Positions 1 through 7,842 of a stretch of DNA of 50,406 bases are shown one piece after another (the first letter of the stretch is position 1; each line of letters starts with the position of its first letter). The notes below the pieces were generated by a model, which worked only from the letters and a program-made list of their open reading frames with translations, did no database searches and was not told where the DNA came from. The position numbers and the translations under genes are program-made. The stretch is from Actinocatenispora rupis (GTDB lineage Bacteria; Actinomycetota; Actinomycetes; Mycobacteriales; Micromonosporaceae), in contig NZ_BOMB01000036.1 of NCBI RefSeq assembly GCF_016861975.1, forward strand, positions 1 through 50,406. The letters run 5' to 3'.

Positions 1-18
1 GCTGAGCCAGATCCGCGG

Positions 19-1428
19 TCAGCGCGCGGCAGGACCCGCCAGGGTACGCGCGGCCGGGGTGAGCGCGGCGGCGAGCCGTGTCCGGTCCGGCCCGGGCAGG
101 CCGCCGAGGTCGGCGTCGAGGTCGGCGAGCAGGTCGGCGACCACCTCGGCGGCCAGCTCGTCCGCCGCGGTGGCCGGGCCGAGCTTGCTGCGCGCCGCGG
201 CCACCCGCGGCGGGGTGAGCCGCTCCACCGCCGCCGCCACCAGCCACGCCGGCAGCCCACCGGCCGGCGGCACGTACGGCCGGGCCCCGGCGTACCGGGC
301 GTCCTCGGCGAACTCGGGGTGCTTGACCTTGAGTACCGGGCGGGGGCCGCGTTCGCCGGTGTGCCAGGCGAAAGCGGGCTTGACGACGAAGCCCTCGGCG
401 CGGTTCCCGGGCAGCTCCGGCAGTCCCAGCGCCGCCGGTACCCGGGTCGGGAAGTCCATCGGCAATCCGCGCAGCCGCTGCCGTGGCCCCTCCCCCAGCG
501 CCGGCACGCACGCCAGGCCCACCGCCGCGGTCAGCTCGACGAGCGCGGCCCGGCCGGTCCACCGCCACCCGTCGCCGGTGCGTACGGCGGCGTCGAAGGC
601 GAGCCACACCAGGCCCGGGGCGTACCAGACGCCGGTCTGCACCGGTTCGGACCCATCCACCGCCGGTACGCCCGGGTGCGGGTAGCGGCCGCCGGCCAGC
701 TCGCCGTACAGGACGAGGTCGGTGCCGGCAGTGCGCGCCGCCGCCGACGCCGCGGTCGCCAGCTGCGGCCAGATCGTTGCCACGCCGAAGAACCCGGCGA
801 AGCGGTCCTCGTCCAACGGTCCGCGCCGCCCGGCTGCCCGGGTCGTCCGGCCGTCGCTGACCAGCGCGAGGTGCGCGCCGTGCACCTTCTCCTCCGCCAC
901 CCACACTCCGCCGGGCAGGGCGCCGTCGCCGAACCGTTGCGGGATCTTCGGGTACCACACGGGTCCGACCTCCGTCCGGTGCGCCCGCCGTCCGGGCGGT
1001 CGCCAGCGTTCCCGACGAGCACCCGGCGAGCAACCGGTTTCCGTGCGGCGGATCCGTTGCCACCGCACGGTTTCCGCCCACCAGAGCAGCTTGTACGTGG
1101 CCGCCACCGCGGTGCACGCCACCAGCGCCACCACCGTGTACCCGATCCGGCCGGGCAGCCGCCACCAGCGCCGCGCCCAAGCCAGTACCGCGCCGACGAG
1201 CAGCACGGCGCTGAGTCCGGCCGTGACGCGGAACAGTACCGGTGCGGTGCCGAGCAGGAGCGAGTCGTTCAGGGTGACGTGTTCGTCGACGGTGGCGCCC
1301 TGGCTCAGGAACAGACCCACCAGGACCACTCCGGCCAGCGCCGCGGCCGCGCCGAGCCAGCCGACCCCCCAGCCGTCGACCAGGTCCAGGACGTACTGCT
1401 GGTGGTCGCGGTGCTCGGGCTCGGACAT
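19..1428 (-). CDS. Membrane segment in frame with an Rnl2-type RNA ligase
   Basis: The reading frame encodes 469 residues. Residues 1-120 hold three hydrophobic segments (about 22-42, 63-86, 93-116). Residues 157-469 are an RNA ligase of the T4 Rnl2 kind, which seals nicked RNA through a lysyl-AMP intermediate. Visible motifs are motif I EEKVHGAH (K181 is the expected adenylated Lys), motif III VLYGELAGG, motif IV AEGFVVKP and motif V VLKVKHPEF. The linker (117-156) is Arg-rich and looks non-coding, and it contains a copy of the ATCCGTTGC repeat of this window. A GTG at 960 has a GGAGGT seven bases upstream, so the ligase is probably made on its own as a 313-residue protein. The membrane segment would then be a separate gene that has lost its stop, or part of a rare fusion. 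Ligase identity is confident; the fusion is not. Divergent from the toxin-antitoxin pair. Confidence 0.72.
   Translation of the reverse strand: MSEPEHRDHQQYVLDLVDGWGVGWLGAAAALAGVVLVGLFLSQGATVDEHVTLNDSLLLGTAPVLFRVTAGLSAVLLVGAVLAWARRWWRLPGRIGYTVVALVACTAVAATYKLLWWAETVRWQRIRRTETGCSPGARRERWRPPGRRAHRTEVGPVWYPKIPQRFGDGALPGGVWVAEEKVHGAHLALVSDGRTTRAAGRRGPLDEDRFAGFFGVATIWPQLATAASAAARTAGTDLVLYGELAGGRYPHPGVPAVDGSEPVQTGVWYAPGLVWLAFDAAVRTGDGWRWTGRAALVELTAAVGLACVPALGEGPRQRLRGLPMDFPTRVPAALGLPELPGNRAEGFVVKPAFAWHTGERGPRPVLKVKHPEFAEDARYAGARPYVPPAGGLPAWLVAAAVERLTPPRVAAARSKLGPATAADELAAEVVADLLADLDADLGGLPGPDRTRLAAALTPAARTLAGPAAR
961..976 (-). promoter_or_regulatory. Internal ribosome binding site deciding the ligase start
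   Basis: On the minus strand a GGAGGT lies seven bases before a GTG at 960-958, which is followed by a sequence reading W-Y-P-K-I-P just ahead of the ligase domain. This favours translation of the ligase from 960 rather than only as part of the longer frame that starts at 1428. Confidence 0.55.
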
Positions 1429-1504
1429 CCCCCAATCGTCGCGCCTGGGTACGACAACGACAGATCGGCCGCACGCTGCTCAGACCTGCCGCCGATCGCA
1501 TAGG

Positions 1505-1535
1505 CACACGCATGTGTACGCGTATACTTTGCTGC
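1505..1535 (+). promoter_or_regulatory. Leaderless promoter with nested palindromes for the toxin-antitoxin operon
   Basis: A near-ideal -10 hexamer TATACT (1523-1528) sits seven bases before the antitoxin ATG at 1536. This is the spacing of a leaderless transcript, and no Shine-Dalgarno is present. Short palindromes crowd the same bases: ACAC-GCAT-GTGT (1506-1517), TACGCGTA (1517-1524) and GTATAC (1522-1527). This suits autorepression by the ribbon-helix-helix antitoxin, which is the usual logic for such operons (inference). Confidence 0.5.
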
Positions 1536-1796
1536 ATGCCTGCTACGAAGGGTCGAGACCGGAAGTCCGCTGACGAGATCACGACGATGCGCGTACGCCG
1601 CTCCACCCGCGACACTCTTGCCCAGCGGCAGCGGGAACTTGGCTCCCCGTCGCTGGACGACGCGCTGCGCACCATCCTGTTCCGCCAGCGCGCCTACGAG
1701 GCGATCGCCCGGCTCAAGGACAACCCCGACCAGCTGGCCGACTACCAGCGGGAGGCGCACGAGCTGGCCGAGGTCGACGTCGAGGTGCATGAGTGA
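1536..1796 (+). CDS. Ribbon-helix-helix type antitoxin
   Basis: This 86-residue protein precedes a MazF/PemK toxin and should neutralise it and repress the shared promoter. The N-terminal part (ITTMRVRRSTRDTLAQR) has the strand-then-helix pattern of ribbon-helix-helix antitoxins. The acidic C-terminal tail (about 60-86) is the part expected to wrap the toxin. I chose the ATG at 1536 because a -10 hexamer ends seven bases before it. An upstream ATG at 1512 would place the start inside the promoter. The stop codon overlaps the toxin GTG (GTGA at 1793-1796), so the two are translationally coupled. Family membership rests on context and general pattern rather than on a diagnostic motif. Confidence 0.75.
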   Translation: MPATKGRDRKSADEITTMRVRRSTRDTLAQRQRELGSPSLDDALRTILFRQRAYEAIARLKDNPDQLADYQREAHELAEVDVEVHE

Positions 1797-2140
1797 GCAG
1801 CACCAGTGTCGAGCCCTGGCAGGTCTGGTGGGCGCAGTTCGACCCGCAGCTGGGACGTGAGCAGGCCGGCCGGCGACCCGCCATCGTGGTGGGTACCGAG
1901 CTGGCCTGCCAACTCCCCAACAACCTCGTGATCCTGGTGCCATGCACGCACACCGACCGCGGCCTGCCCTGGCAGCCGCAGGTCACCCTCGACGACGGGC
2001 CCGGCTACGCGATGTGCGACCAGGTCAAGGCGCTCGACCGCCGTCGCCTACGCAAGCAGCACGCCTGCGGGTCGCTGCCTGCGGCGGAGCGGGAGGCAGT
2101 CGCCGAAGCGCTTCGCGAGCTGATCACCGTCGACGCCTGA
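1793..2140 (+). CDS. MazF/PemK-family endoribonuclease toxin
   Basis: A 115-residue toxin of the MazF/PemK fold, a sequence-specific mRNA interferase. The N-terminus carries the family signature: W-Q-V-W-W-A-Q-F-D-P, then GREQAGRRPAIVVG (residues about 21-34), whose basic and polar residues form the catalytic loop in characterised members. The strand LVILVPCTHTDRG and the segment DQVKALDRRRLRK also match the family. The GTG start overlaps the antitoxin stop, as in typical cassettes. Its own stop (2138-2140) touches the left end of the foldback element. An RNA ligase gene lies divergently about 0.8 kb away, so RNA-cutting and RNA-sealing enzymes are neighbours; a functional link is speculative. 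Confidence 0.88.
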   Translation: MSSTSVEPWQVWWAQFDPQLGREQAGRRPAIVVGTELACQLPNNLVILVPCTHTDRGLPWQPQVTLDDGPGYAMCDQVKALDRRRLRKQHACGSLPAAEREAVAEALRELITVDA

Positions 2141-2302
2141 GAGGTCCTAACAGAAGGACTGTCGGCGCCTGGCGGACTCAGGACGACGCTGCCGACGTTG
2201 TCGGCACAGTCGCATACAACACCGGTATGCGACTGCACCTCCGCCTTGGCAGCCCCGCCCTGAGCCTCGCCAGCCATCCGACGCCTTTCTGCCAGGACCT
2301 CT
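2140..2302. repeat. 163-bp foldback (long imperfect palindrome) element
   Basis: The two ends are inverted copies beginning AGAGGTCCT, followed in each arm by a two-base difference and CAGAA. The centre is a perfect 11-bp stem, CAGTCGCATAC paired with GTATGCGACTG (2207-2217 and 2225-2235), around a 7-base loop (2218-2224). Both ends and centre share the same symmetry point, base 2221, so this is one foldback with 78-base arms. In between, matching blocks include GTCGG, CTGGCG, CTCAGG and GCTGCC, with a few single-base slips. I see no convincing target-site duplication and no ORF. It lies between convergent genes, so it is either a MITE-like foldback or an oversized bidirectional terminator. 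Confidence 0.7.
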
Positions 2303-2358
2303 AAGGGAACGCGCGGCGACCGGATCCTCGCACCGGTAGCGGTCCCACCACCGGTACG

Positions 2359-2841
2359 TCAGTGCGCCAGCCGGCTGGTCAGCCGTACGCCGGCGGTGGT
2401 GAAGCCGTGGCGAGTGTAGAAGCGCACCGCACCGGCGTTCGCGTGGTGGATGCCGGCCCCCAGGTACGTCACGCCCCGGTCCGCGGCCCACCGTCGCGCC
2501 GCGGCCAGCAGCGCCGCACCGACCCCACCCCCGCGTACGTCGGGGAGGACGACGGTGTGCACCTCGGCCGACGGCTCGGGCCGCAGGATCTGGTGCGCGG
2601 GCGGCTCGGTGCGGAGCAGTACCTCGACCATGCCGACGACCCGGCCGTCGGCGCGCTCCGCGACGAACACGGCGTCCCGCCCGCCTGCGAGTACCGCGGC
2701 GAAGTGGTCCGCGACCGCGGCACGGTCCGGGATCCGGTACGTGTCCGGGTCGAGCAGCACGTGTGCCTCGGCGTTCGCCACCCGCAGCTCCACCAGCGCG
2801 GGCACGTCACGCACCCCGGCCGCGCGTACCGTCAGGTCCAC
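2359..2841 (-). CDS. GNAT-family N-acetyltransferase
   Basis: A 160-residue acetyl-CoA-dependent N-acetyltransferase with the full GNAT layout. Strand and helix 1 are DLTVRAAGVRDVPALVELR. The central strands are VFVAERADGRVVGMVEVLL. Motif A is LPDVRGGGVGAALLAAARRWA, the acetyl-CoA pyrophosphate loop. The C-terminal part is HHANAGAVRFYTRHGF. The substrate cannot be read from sequence. The GTG start at 2841 lies inside the last codons of the upstream P450 gene (10-base overlap), preceded by AAAGGA about ten bases earlier, so the two are cotranslated. The gene ends facing the foldback element. Confidence 0.88.
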   Translation of the reverse strand: MDLTVRAAGVRDVPALVELRVANAEAHVLLDPDTYRIPDRAAVADHFAAVLAGGRDAVFVAERADGRVVGMVEVLLRTEPPAHQILRPEPSAEVHTVVLPDVRGGGVGAALLAAARRWAADRGVTYLGAGIHHANAGAVRFYTRHGFTTAGVRLTSRLAH

Positions 2842-4064
2842 GGATCACATCCTTTCGGTTGGTACACAAGGGAATCGTCGAGCCGGACCGGCAGCGCGGC
2901 CAGCCGCCACGTACCGGGGTCCGGCACCCGGGGCGCCTCCCCCGCCGGCGCCAGATCCGGGAACCGGCGCAGCAGCACGCCCAGCGCCACCTCAGTCTGT
3001 ACCCGGGCCAGCGGCGCGCCGAGGCAGTGGTGCGGGCCGTGCGCGTACCCGAGATGTGCGGACGCGCCGACCGGCCGGGTGACGTCGAGCCGTTCCGGAT
3101 CGTCGACCACCCGCGGATCCCGGTTCGCCGCAGCGAGCAGCGCCGTCACCGGTTCACCTTCCGCGATCCGTACGCCGGCTAGCGTCACGTCGCGCTGCGC
3201 GTACCGGGGGATGCTCATGAGTTGGGGGCCGCACCAGCGGGTCAGCTCCTCGACGGCGCCGGGCAGCAGGCCCTCGTCGGCGCGCAGCAGGGCGAGCTGG
3301 TCGGGATGCTCGAACAGCGCGCGCACGGCGTTCGCGATCAGGTTCGTCGGGGTCTGGCCGGCGAGCACCAGATGCCAGACCAGCGTCACGATCTCGGCCT
3401 CCGCCAACCGGTCGCCGTCCCCGTCGTCGGCCGCGAGCAGGTACGAGACCAGGTCGTCGGCCGGCTCCGCGCGGCGCCGTGCCACCACCGCGCGGGCGTC
3501 CGCCACGATCCGCGGGATCGCCGCCGCGAACGCGGCACCGTGCCCGGCCGCGACCGCCGCACCGTACTCCTTCCACTGTGGACGGTCGGCCTCCGGTACG
3601 CCGACGAGCACGCTGATCACGTCGATCGGCAGCGGCCGGGCGAACAGATCGAGCAGGTCGACCGGGCCGTCCGCGGCGCGCGCGGCGACGTCGTCGAGCA
3701 GCGCGTCGACCAGCGGGACGATCCGCGGCCGGAACTCCGCCGCCCGCCGCGCACCGAACGCGCCGGACAGCAGCCGCCGCAACCGCCGGTGCTCCGCGCC
3801 CTCCATCTCCTGCATCGTCCGCAGGTACGGCAGGCAGTCGGCGGGGACGTCGGGGCGCTGGTAGCTGGCCGCGGTGAGCGCGAACCGCGGGTCGGTCAGC
3901 ATCGCAGTGATCGCGTCGTGCCTGGTCAGCGCCCACATCGGCGCGAACCCGGGCGCCAGCAGCCGGACGACGGGCGACTGCTCACGGGCCCGGCCGTACA
4001 CGGTGAAGGGGTCGCGGTGCACCTCCGGATCGGTCAACGCGATCTCGGGTACGGCCAGGCTCAT
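2832..4064 (-). CDS. Cytochrome P450
   Basis: A 410-residue soluble bacterial P450 monooxygenase. The I-helix oxygen-activation motif reads LAGQTPTN, with the canonical A-G-x-x-T retained as A-G-Q-T-P-T. The K-helix ExxR is in EELTRW. The heme-binding loop is AHGPHHCLGAPLAR with the axial ligand at Cys347; the usual leading Phe is replaced. I chose the ATG at 4064 because GGGAG lies six bases upstream; an in-frame GTG at 4076 has no comparable site. No ferredoxin or reductase is adjacent. It is translationally coupled to the GNAT gene. Substrate unknown. Confidence 0.92.
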   Translation of the reverse strand: MSLAVPEIALTDPEVHRDPFTVYGRAREQSPVVRLLAPGFAPMWALTRHDAITAMLTDPRFALTAASYQRPDVPADCLPYLRTMQEMEGAEHRRLRRLLSGAFGARRAAEFRPRIVPLVDALLDDVAARAADGPVDLLDLFARPLPIDVISVLVGVPEADRPQWKEYGAAVAAGHGAAFAAAIPRIVADARAVVARRRAEPADDLVSYLLAADDGDGDRLAEAEIVTLVWHLVLAGQTPTNLIANAVRALFEHPDQLALLRADEGLLPGAVEELTRWCGPQLMSIPRYAQRDVTLAGVRIAEGEPVTALLAAANRDPRVVDDPERLDVTRPVGASAHLGYAHGPHHCLGAPLARVQTEVALGVLLRRFPDLAPAGEAPRVPDPGTWRLAALPVRLDDSLVYQPKGCDPWT

Positions 4065-4076
4065 ACGCACTCCCAC

Positions 4077-4100
4077 ATGTTCACATCAGATGTTCTCACC
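4077..4100 (-). promoter_or_regulatory. Candidate operator upstream of the first P450
   Basis: Just upstream of the P450 start is a perfect 11-base palindrome, ACATCAGATGT (4083-4093). It sits within two head-to-tail copies of the word ATGTTC. This AT-richer patch is unusual for the window and has the size of a TetR-type or similar operator. No repressor gene is adjacent. The -10 element cannot be fixed with confidence. Confidence 0.35.
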
Positions 4101-4140
4101 ATCTCGATGTGGCGACAGTAGCGCCCGCGGCCGTCCCCGG

Positions 4141-4175
4141 CAAACGCCCGGCGACCCGCGCGGGGCCGCCGGGCG
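4141..4175 (-). terminator. Hairpin terminator after the flavoenzyme gene
   Basis: Read on the minus strand, the arms CGCCCGGCG and CGCCGGGCG (4175-4167 and 4153-4145) form a perfect 9-bp stem around a 13-base, internally self-complementary loop, followed by GTTT. It lies a few bases past the stop of the flavoenzyme (4182) and before the P450 operator region. Confidence 0.5.
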
Positions 4176-4181
4176 CCGGGG

Positions 4182-5522
4182 TCACTCCGGGCGGACGTTG
4201 TGGTTGCGCGCGAACAGGTTCGCCGGGTCGTACCGGTGCTTGACCGCGGCGAGCCGGCGGCGGGTGTCGGGCGGGTAGACCGCGGCGACGTCGTCCGCGG
4301 TCGCCGAGTCCAGGAAGTTCACGTACGCCCCGGACACGTGCGGCGCGAGCCGCTCCCACACCGCCGCCAGCCCCGGCCGCGCCGCCTCCACCACCGGCGC
4401 CGGCCCCGCCACGGTCGTCACGACCATCAGGTCCGCGTCCCGGTGCGCGTACGCGGTGGCGTCGGCGGGCACTCGCGACACCGCACCGCCGAGGCTGCGT
4501 ACGGCGAGGAACGGTGCGCCGGCCGCGGCGCCGACCTCGGCCAGGATCCGCAGTACGTCGGGCACCGAATCCGTTGCCACGAAGGCGTTCCGGGTCAGCA
4601 GCCGGACGCCGGGCGGCGGGACCATGCCCTCGACGAGGGTGTCCGCGGACGGCTTCCGCGCCACGTCGTCGTCGAGTACGGTGCCGAGCCGGCGGATGGG
4701 GTCGAGTACCCGGGCGGCGACCGCGGGATCATCGGTGTCGACGACCACGCGGACGTCCACCGGCGCCGACGGCCCACCGGCGAACGGGTTCGCGAACTCC
4801 ACAATGGACGTCAGCTCGTCCGGCGCAGCCCGCAGCACCTCCGCCCAACCCTGGAGTACGGTGGCGGCTTCCGTTGCGGGGAAAGCGATCCGGCCGGCGT
4901 ACACGTCGGTGGCGCGGTGCGCGGTGAACTCGAACGCGGTCACCACGCCGACGTTGCCGCCGCCACCGCGGACCGCCCAGAACAGGTCGGGATGCTCGGC
5001 CTCGCTGGCCCGCACGACCGTACCGTCGGCGGTGACCAGCTCCGCCGCGACCAGGTTGTCGGTCGCCAGGCCGTACCGGCGGACCTTCCAGCCGATCCCG
5101 CCGCCCAGCGTCAACCCGCCCACGCCGACGCTGCGGGTGTCACCGGACGAGATGCCCAGACCGTGCGGGGACAACACATCCGCGACCTGACCCCAGGTGG
5201 CGCCGCCGCCGACCCGGACGAGACCGCCGTCCGCGTCGAGGATCGAGACCTCCGACAGCGCGCCGAGGTCGATGACGACACCGTCGTCGTTGGTGCCGTG
5301 GCCGGGGAACCCGTGCCCCCCGCCGCGTACCGACAGCGGAAGCCCGGCGGTGCCGGCGAACCGTACGGCGGCCTGCACGTCCCCGATGTCCTTGGGGCGC
5401 AACACAACCGCGGGACTGCCCGAGACGAGCACGGTACGGCGGGCCGACTCGTAGTCCGCCGCACCCGGTTCGATGACGTCGCCGCCGAAGTCGCGGCGCA
5501 GCGTGTCCAGTGCTGAACTCAT
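4182..5522 (-). CDS. FAD-linked oxidoreductase, berberine-bridge-enzyme type
   Basis: A 446-residue flavoprotein of the PCMH/berberine-bridge family, which oxidises sugars, alkaloid-like compounds or other small molecules with covalent FAD. The FAD-binding half contains LSVRGGGHGFPGHG, with His70 as the expected 8-alpha-linked residue. Also visible are GVGGLTLGGGIGW and LFWAVRGGGGNVGVVT. The position that carries the second (cysteinyl) FAD link in bicovalent members is not Cys here (YGLATDNLV), so a single covalent link is expected. The C-terminal BBE motif YDPANLFARNHNVRP is present. The ATG at 5522 is preceded by GGGAGGAA; longer in-frame starts encode an Arg-rich, non-conserved extension. 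Confidence 0.9.
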   Translation of the reverse strand: MSSALDTLRRDFGGDVIEPGAADYESARRTVLVSGSPAVVLRPKDIGDVQAAVRFAGTAGLPLSVRGGGHGFPGHGTNDDGVVIDLGALSEVSILDADGGLVRVGGGATWGQVADVLSPHGLGISSGDTRSVGVGGLTLGGGIGWKVRRYGLATDNLVAAELVTADGTVVRASEAEHPDLFWAVRGGGGNVGVVTAFEFTAHRATDVYAGRIAFPATEAATVLQGWAEVLRAAPDELTSIVEFANPFAGGPSAPVDVRVVVDTDDPAVAARVLDPIRRLGTVLDDDVARKPSADTLVEGMVPPPGVRLLTRNAFVATDSVPDVLRILAEVGAAAGAPFLAVRSLGGAVSRVPADATAYAHRDADLMVVTTVAGPAPVVEAARPGLAAVWERLAPHVSGAYVNFLDSATADDVAAVYPPDTRRRLAAVKHRYDPANLFARNHNVRPE

Positions 5523-5770
5523 GACGTTCCTCCCGCACCGCCACCGGACGCCCGCAACCGTCTCCGGGCACACCGGTACCCCGTGCCGGACGATGCGCGA
5601 CGGCACGGCGTACCAACGGATCCGGGTCGGTGCGGCGAGGTGGAGCGGCGCTTCCCTGGTGTCGTGGACGGGTACACCCATGTGACTCCCGGGACCGGCC
5701 GGATGTGACAGGCCGGGGCGTGATGCAGCTCTCGTCCCGCGCCCGGGTTGCCCCGCTCAGCGGCGGTACG

Positions 5771-6538
5771 TCACCACGCGATGCGCGCCCACGGGCTGTC
5801 CTGCCGGGTCCGCAGCAGCCGGCCGGCCTTCAGGAAACCCAGCTGGTCACGCACGATCTCGCCGATCTCGAACCCGCTGCCCAACTGCCAGAACGCCCGC
5901 CCGGCAAGGAATCCGGCCTCGAACGACTCCCACGACCCGTGGTACGAGCGGGCCAGCGTCACCGCCTCGCCGATCGCCGTCCACGCCTCGTCGGGCCGCA
6001 CGTACCCGGCGTCCAGGAAGTACCGGCTGATGTGGACCACGCGGGCGGCGTCCCAGCCGGCGACGGACTCCGGAATCGTCCGCGACGTGCCCTGCACCAG
6101 CACCGTACGGTGCGGCCACGCGTGCCGGAACCAGTGCAGCGCCTCCTCCGACCGCTGCCCGTGCCGCGACGCGACCGCCGGCAGCTCGCGGACCGCGCGC
6201 TCGGTCACCGCGCGCTCCACCGAATGGCTCAACTCCCCCGGTACGTTGAGGTGGTTGCGCACGCAGTCGTACCGGGTGCGGTGCCCGCCGCCCAGCAGGT
6301 ATCCGTACGCGGTGCGCGCCGAGGCGGTGTCCCGTACGTCCCAGTCCGCGGCCAGGATCCGCATCGCCGTCACCGGATCCACGTCCGCGGTCAGCGCGTT
6401 GACCGGCAGCGCACCCTCCACCGCGTAGACCGCGCCGAGCGCCAACCCGCGCTCCTGGAACGGAGTGAGCACGGGCGCGTCCGGCAGTTCCGGGAAGTTG
6501 GTCGCCAGAACGCCCCTGAGCTTGCCGAGCAGGCCCAC
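5771..6538 (-). CDS. DUF1266-family protein
   Basis: A 255-residue protein that looks like the DUF1266 family, whose biochemical role is unknown. Recognisable parts are the W-D-V-R-D-T-A-S-A-R region near the middle, and the paired WDAARVVHISRYFLDAGYV and EAWTAIGEAVTLARSYHGSWESF segments with regularly spaced aromatic residues. No signal peptide or membrane segment is seen. The GTG at 6538 has GAGGAGA five to six bases upstream. Further upstream the frame is low-quality Arg/Pro-rich sequence. It stands alone, about 250 bp downstream of the flavoenzyme start. Confidence 0.7.
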   Translation of the reverse strand: MGLLGKLRGVLATNFPELPDAPVLTPFQERGLALGAVYAVEGALPVNALTADVDPVTAMRILAADWDVRDTASARTAYGYLLGGGHRTRYDCVRNHLNVPGELSHSVERAVTERAVRELPAVASRHGQRSEEALHWFRHAWPHRTVLVQGTSRTIPESVAGWDAARVVHISRYFLDAGYVRPDEAWTAIGEAVTLARSYHGSWESFEAGFLAGRAFWQLGSGFEIGEIVRDQLGFLKAGRLLRTRQDSPWARIAW

Positions 6539-6728
6539 CCACTTCTCCTCACGGAACGACCCGGGTACGCGGCGCGGCGGGCCGAGGTGGTCAGCCCGAC
6601 CGGGCGTGCACCCGTACCGCGGCAGGTCACGTCGGCCCGTCACAGCCGCCGACGCTAACGTGCCCGCGGCCCGCGGACATCGGCAGAAGTACCCGCAACC
6701 GTCCACAGTCGACCGTCGCGGCCGGCGG

Positions 6729-7799
6729 TCAGTCGCCGAGCGCCCGGTACGCGGCGCGAACCCGCTCGACGACGGCCGCCACCGGCAGCGCCGCCACAAC
6801 GTTCCCGCGTACGCCGGTGGTCGTGGTGCCGGCGAACAGCGCGTTCAGCACGGACTCCTCGACGGCCTCGGCGACCGCGGTGAACAACCCGTCGAGTACC
6901 GGGCCGTCCTCGGCGAGCACCGTCGTCGCGCGCGACGGCCCGCCCGGCCGGTGCGGCACCCGCTCCGCCGTACCGAACGCCAGCGCGTACTCCCCGCTGC
7001 CGTGCTGCATGACGCTCCCGGTACGGGCCAGCCCGACGCCGGCCCGCCGCGCCAGCCGCCCGAGCTGGCGCGCGTCCAGCGGCGCATCCGTTGCCAGCAC
7101 GACGATGCAGGACCCCGCGCCGCGCTCGACCGGATCACCGGGCGGGCGTACCGCGGCACCGACGGGGACACCCGCGACCCGCAACTCCGCCGCCCGCCCG
7201 AAGTTCGTCAACAGCAACGCACCCACCGTGTAGCCGTGCGCGATCCGGGACGCGGTGCCGATCCCGCCACGCCAGCCGTAACAGACCATCCCGGTACCGG
7301 CACCGACCGGACCTTCCGCCACCGGTCCCGACGCGGCCGCGGACAGCGCCGCGAGTACGTGGTCCGGCGTGACCGTCCGGGCCCGGATGTCGTTCAGCGA
7401 ACCGTCGTTGCACTCGAACACGACCGGGTTGACCGTGCTCGTCGTGACCCCGATGTCGTCGTGCCCGGCCAGCGCGTGCCGCACCAGCCCCTCGTACGCC
7501 GAGCCGACGGCGAGCGAGTTCGTCAGCGCGACCGGCGTCTCGATCGTGCCCAGCTCACCGATCTGCGTCACCCCGGTCGCCTTGCCGAACGCGTTCAGCA
7601 CCGCCACCGCGGCCGGGAACTTGTGGTGGAACACCGACCCCGGGCCCGGCACCACCACCGTCACCCCGGTACGCACGGAGTCGCCGCGCAGCAGCGTCTC
7701 GTGTCCGACGAGTACCCCGGGAACGTCGGTGATCGCGTCGTACCGGCCCGCCGGCAGCCCACCCACCGGTACGCCGAGGTCCCGCGTGCGCCCACCCAT
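6729..7799 (-). CDS. S58-family (DmpA-type) aminopeptidase
   Basis: A 356-residue member of the P1/DmpA family of N-terminal nucleophile hydrolases, which self-cleave and act as aminopeptidases, some on D-amino acids or beta-peptides. The N-terminal ITDVPGVLVGHETL is the family start. GAGTGMVCYGWRGGIGTASR corresponds to the conserved glycine-rich region. GAGSCIVVLATDAPL contains the Gly-Ser processing site with Ser230 as nucleophile. Length fits the family. The ATG at 7799 is preceded by a G-rich site. Substrate unknown, and neighbours do not clarify it. Confidence 0.9.
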   Translation of the reverse strand: MGGRTRDLGVPVGGLPAGRYDAITDVPGVLVGHETLLRGDSVRTGVTVVVPGPGSVFHHKFPAAVAVLNAFGKATGVTQIGELGTIETPVALTNSLAVGSAYEGLVRHALAGHDDIGVTTSTVNPVVFECNDGSLNDIRARTVTPDHVLAALSAAASGPVAEGPVGAGTGMVCYGWRGGIGTASRIAHGYTVGALLLTNFGRAAELRVAGVPVGAAVRPPGDPVERGAGSCIVVLATDAPLDARQLGRLARRAGVGLARTGSVMQHGSGEYALAFGTAERVPHRPGGPSRATTVLAEDGPVLDGLFTAVAEAVEESVLNALFAGTTTTGVRGNVVAALPVAAVVERVRAAYRALGD

Positions 7800-7842
7800 C
7801 GCCCCAGTCTCCCCGATCCGGCGTCCACAGTGGAGCCCCGGG

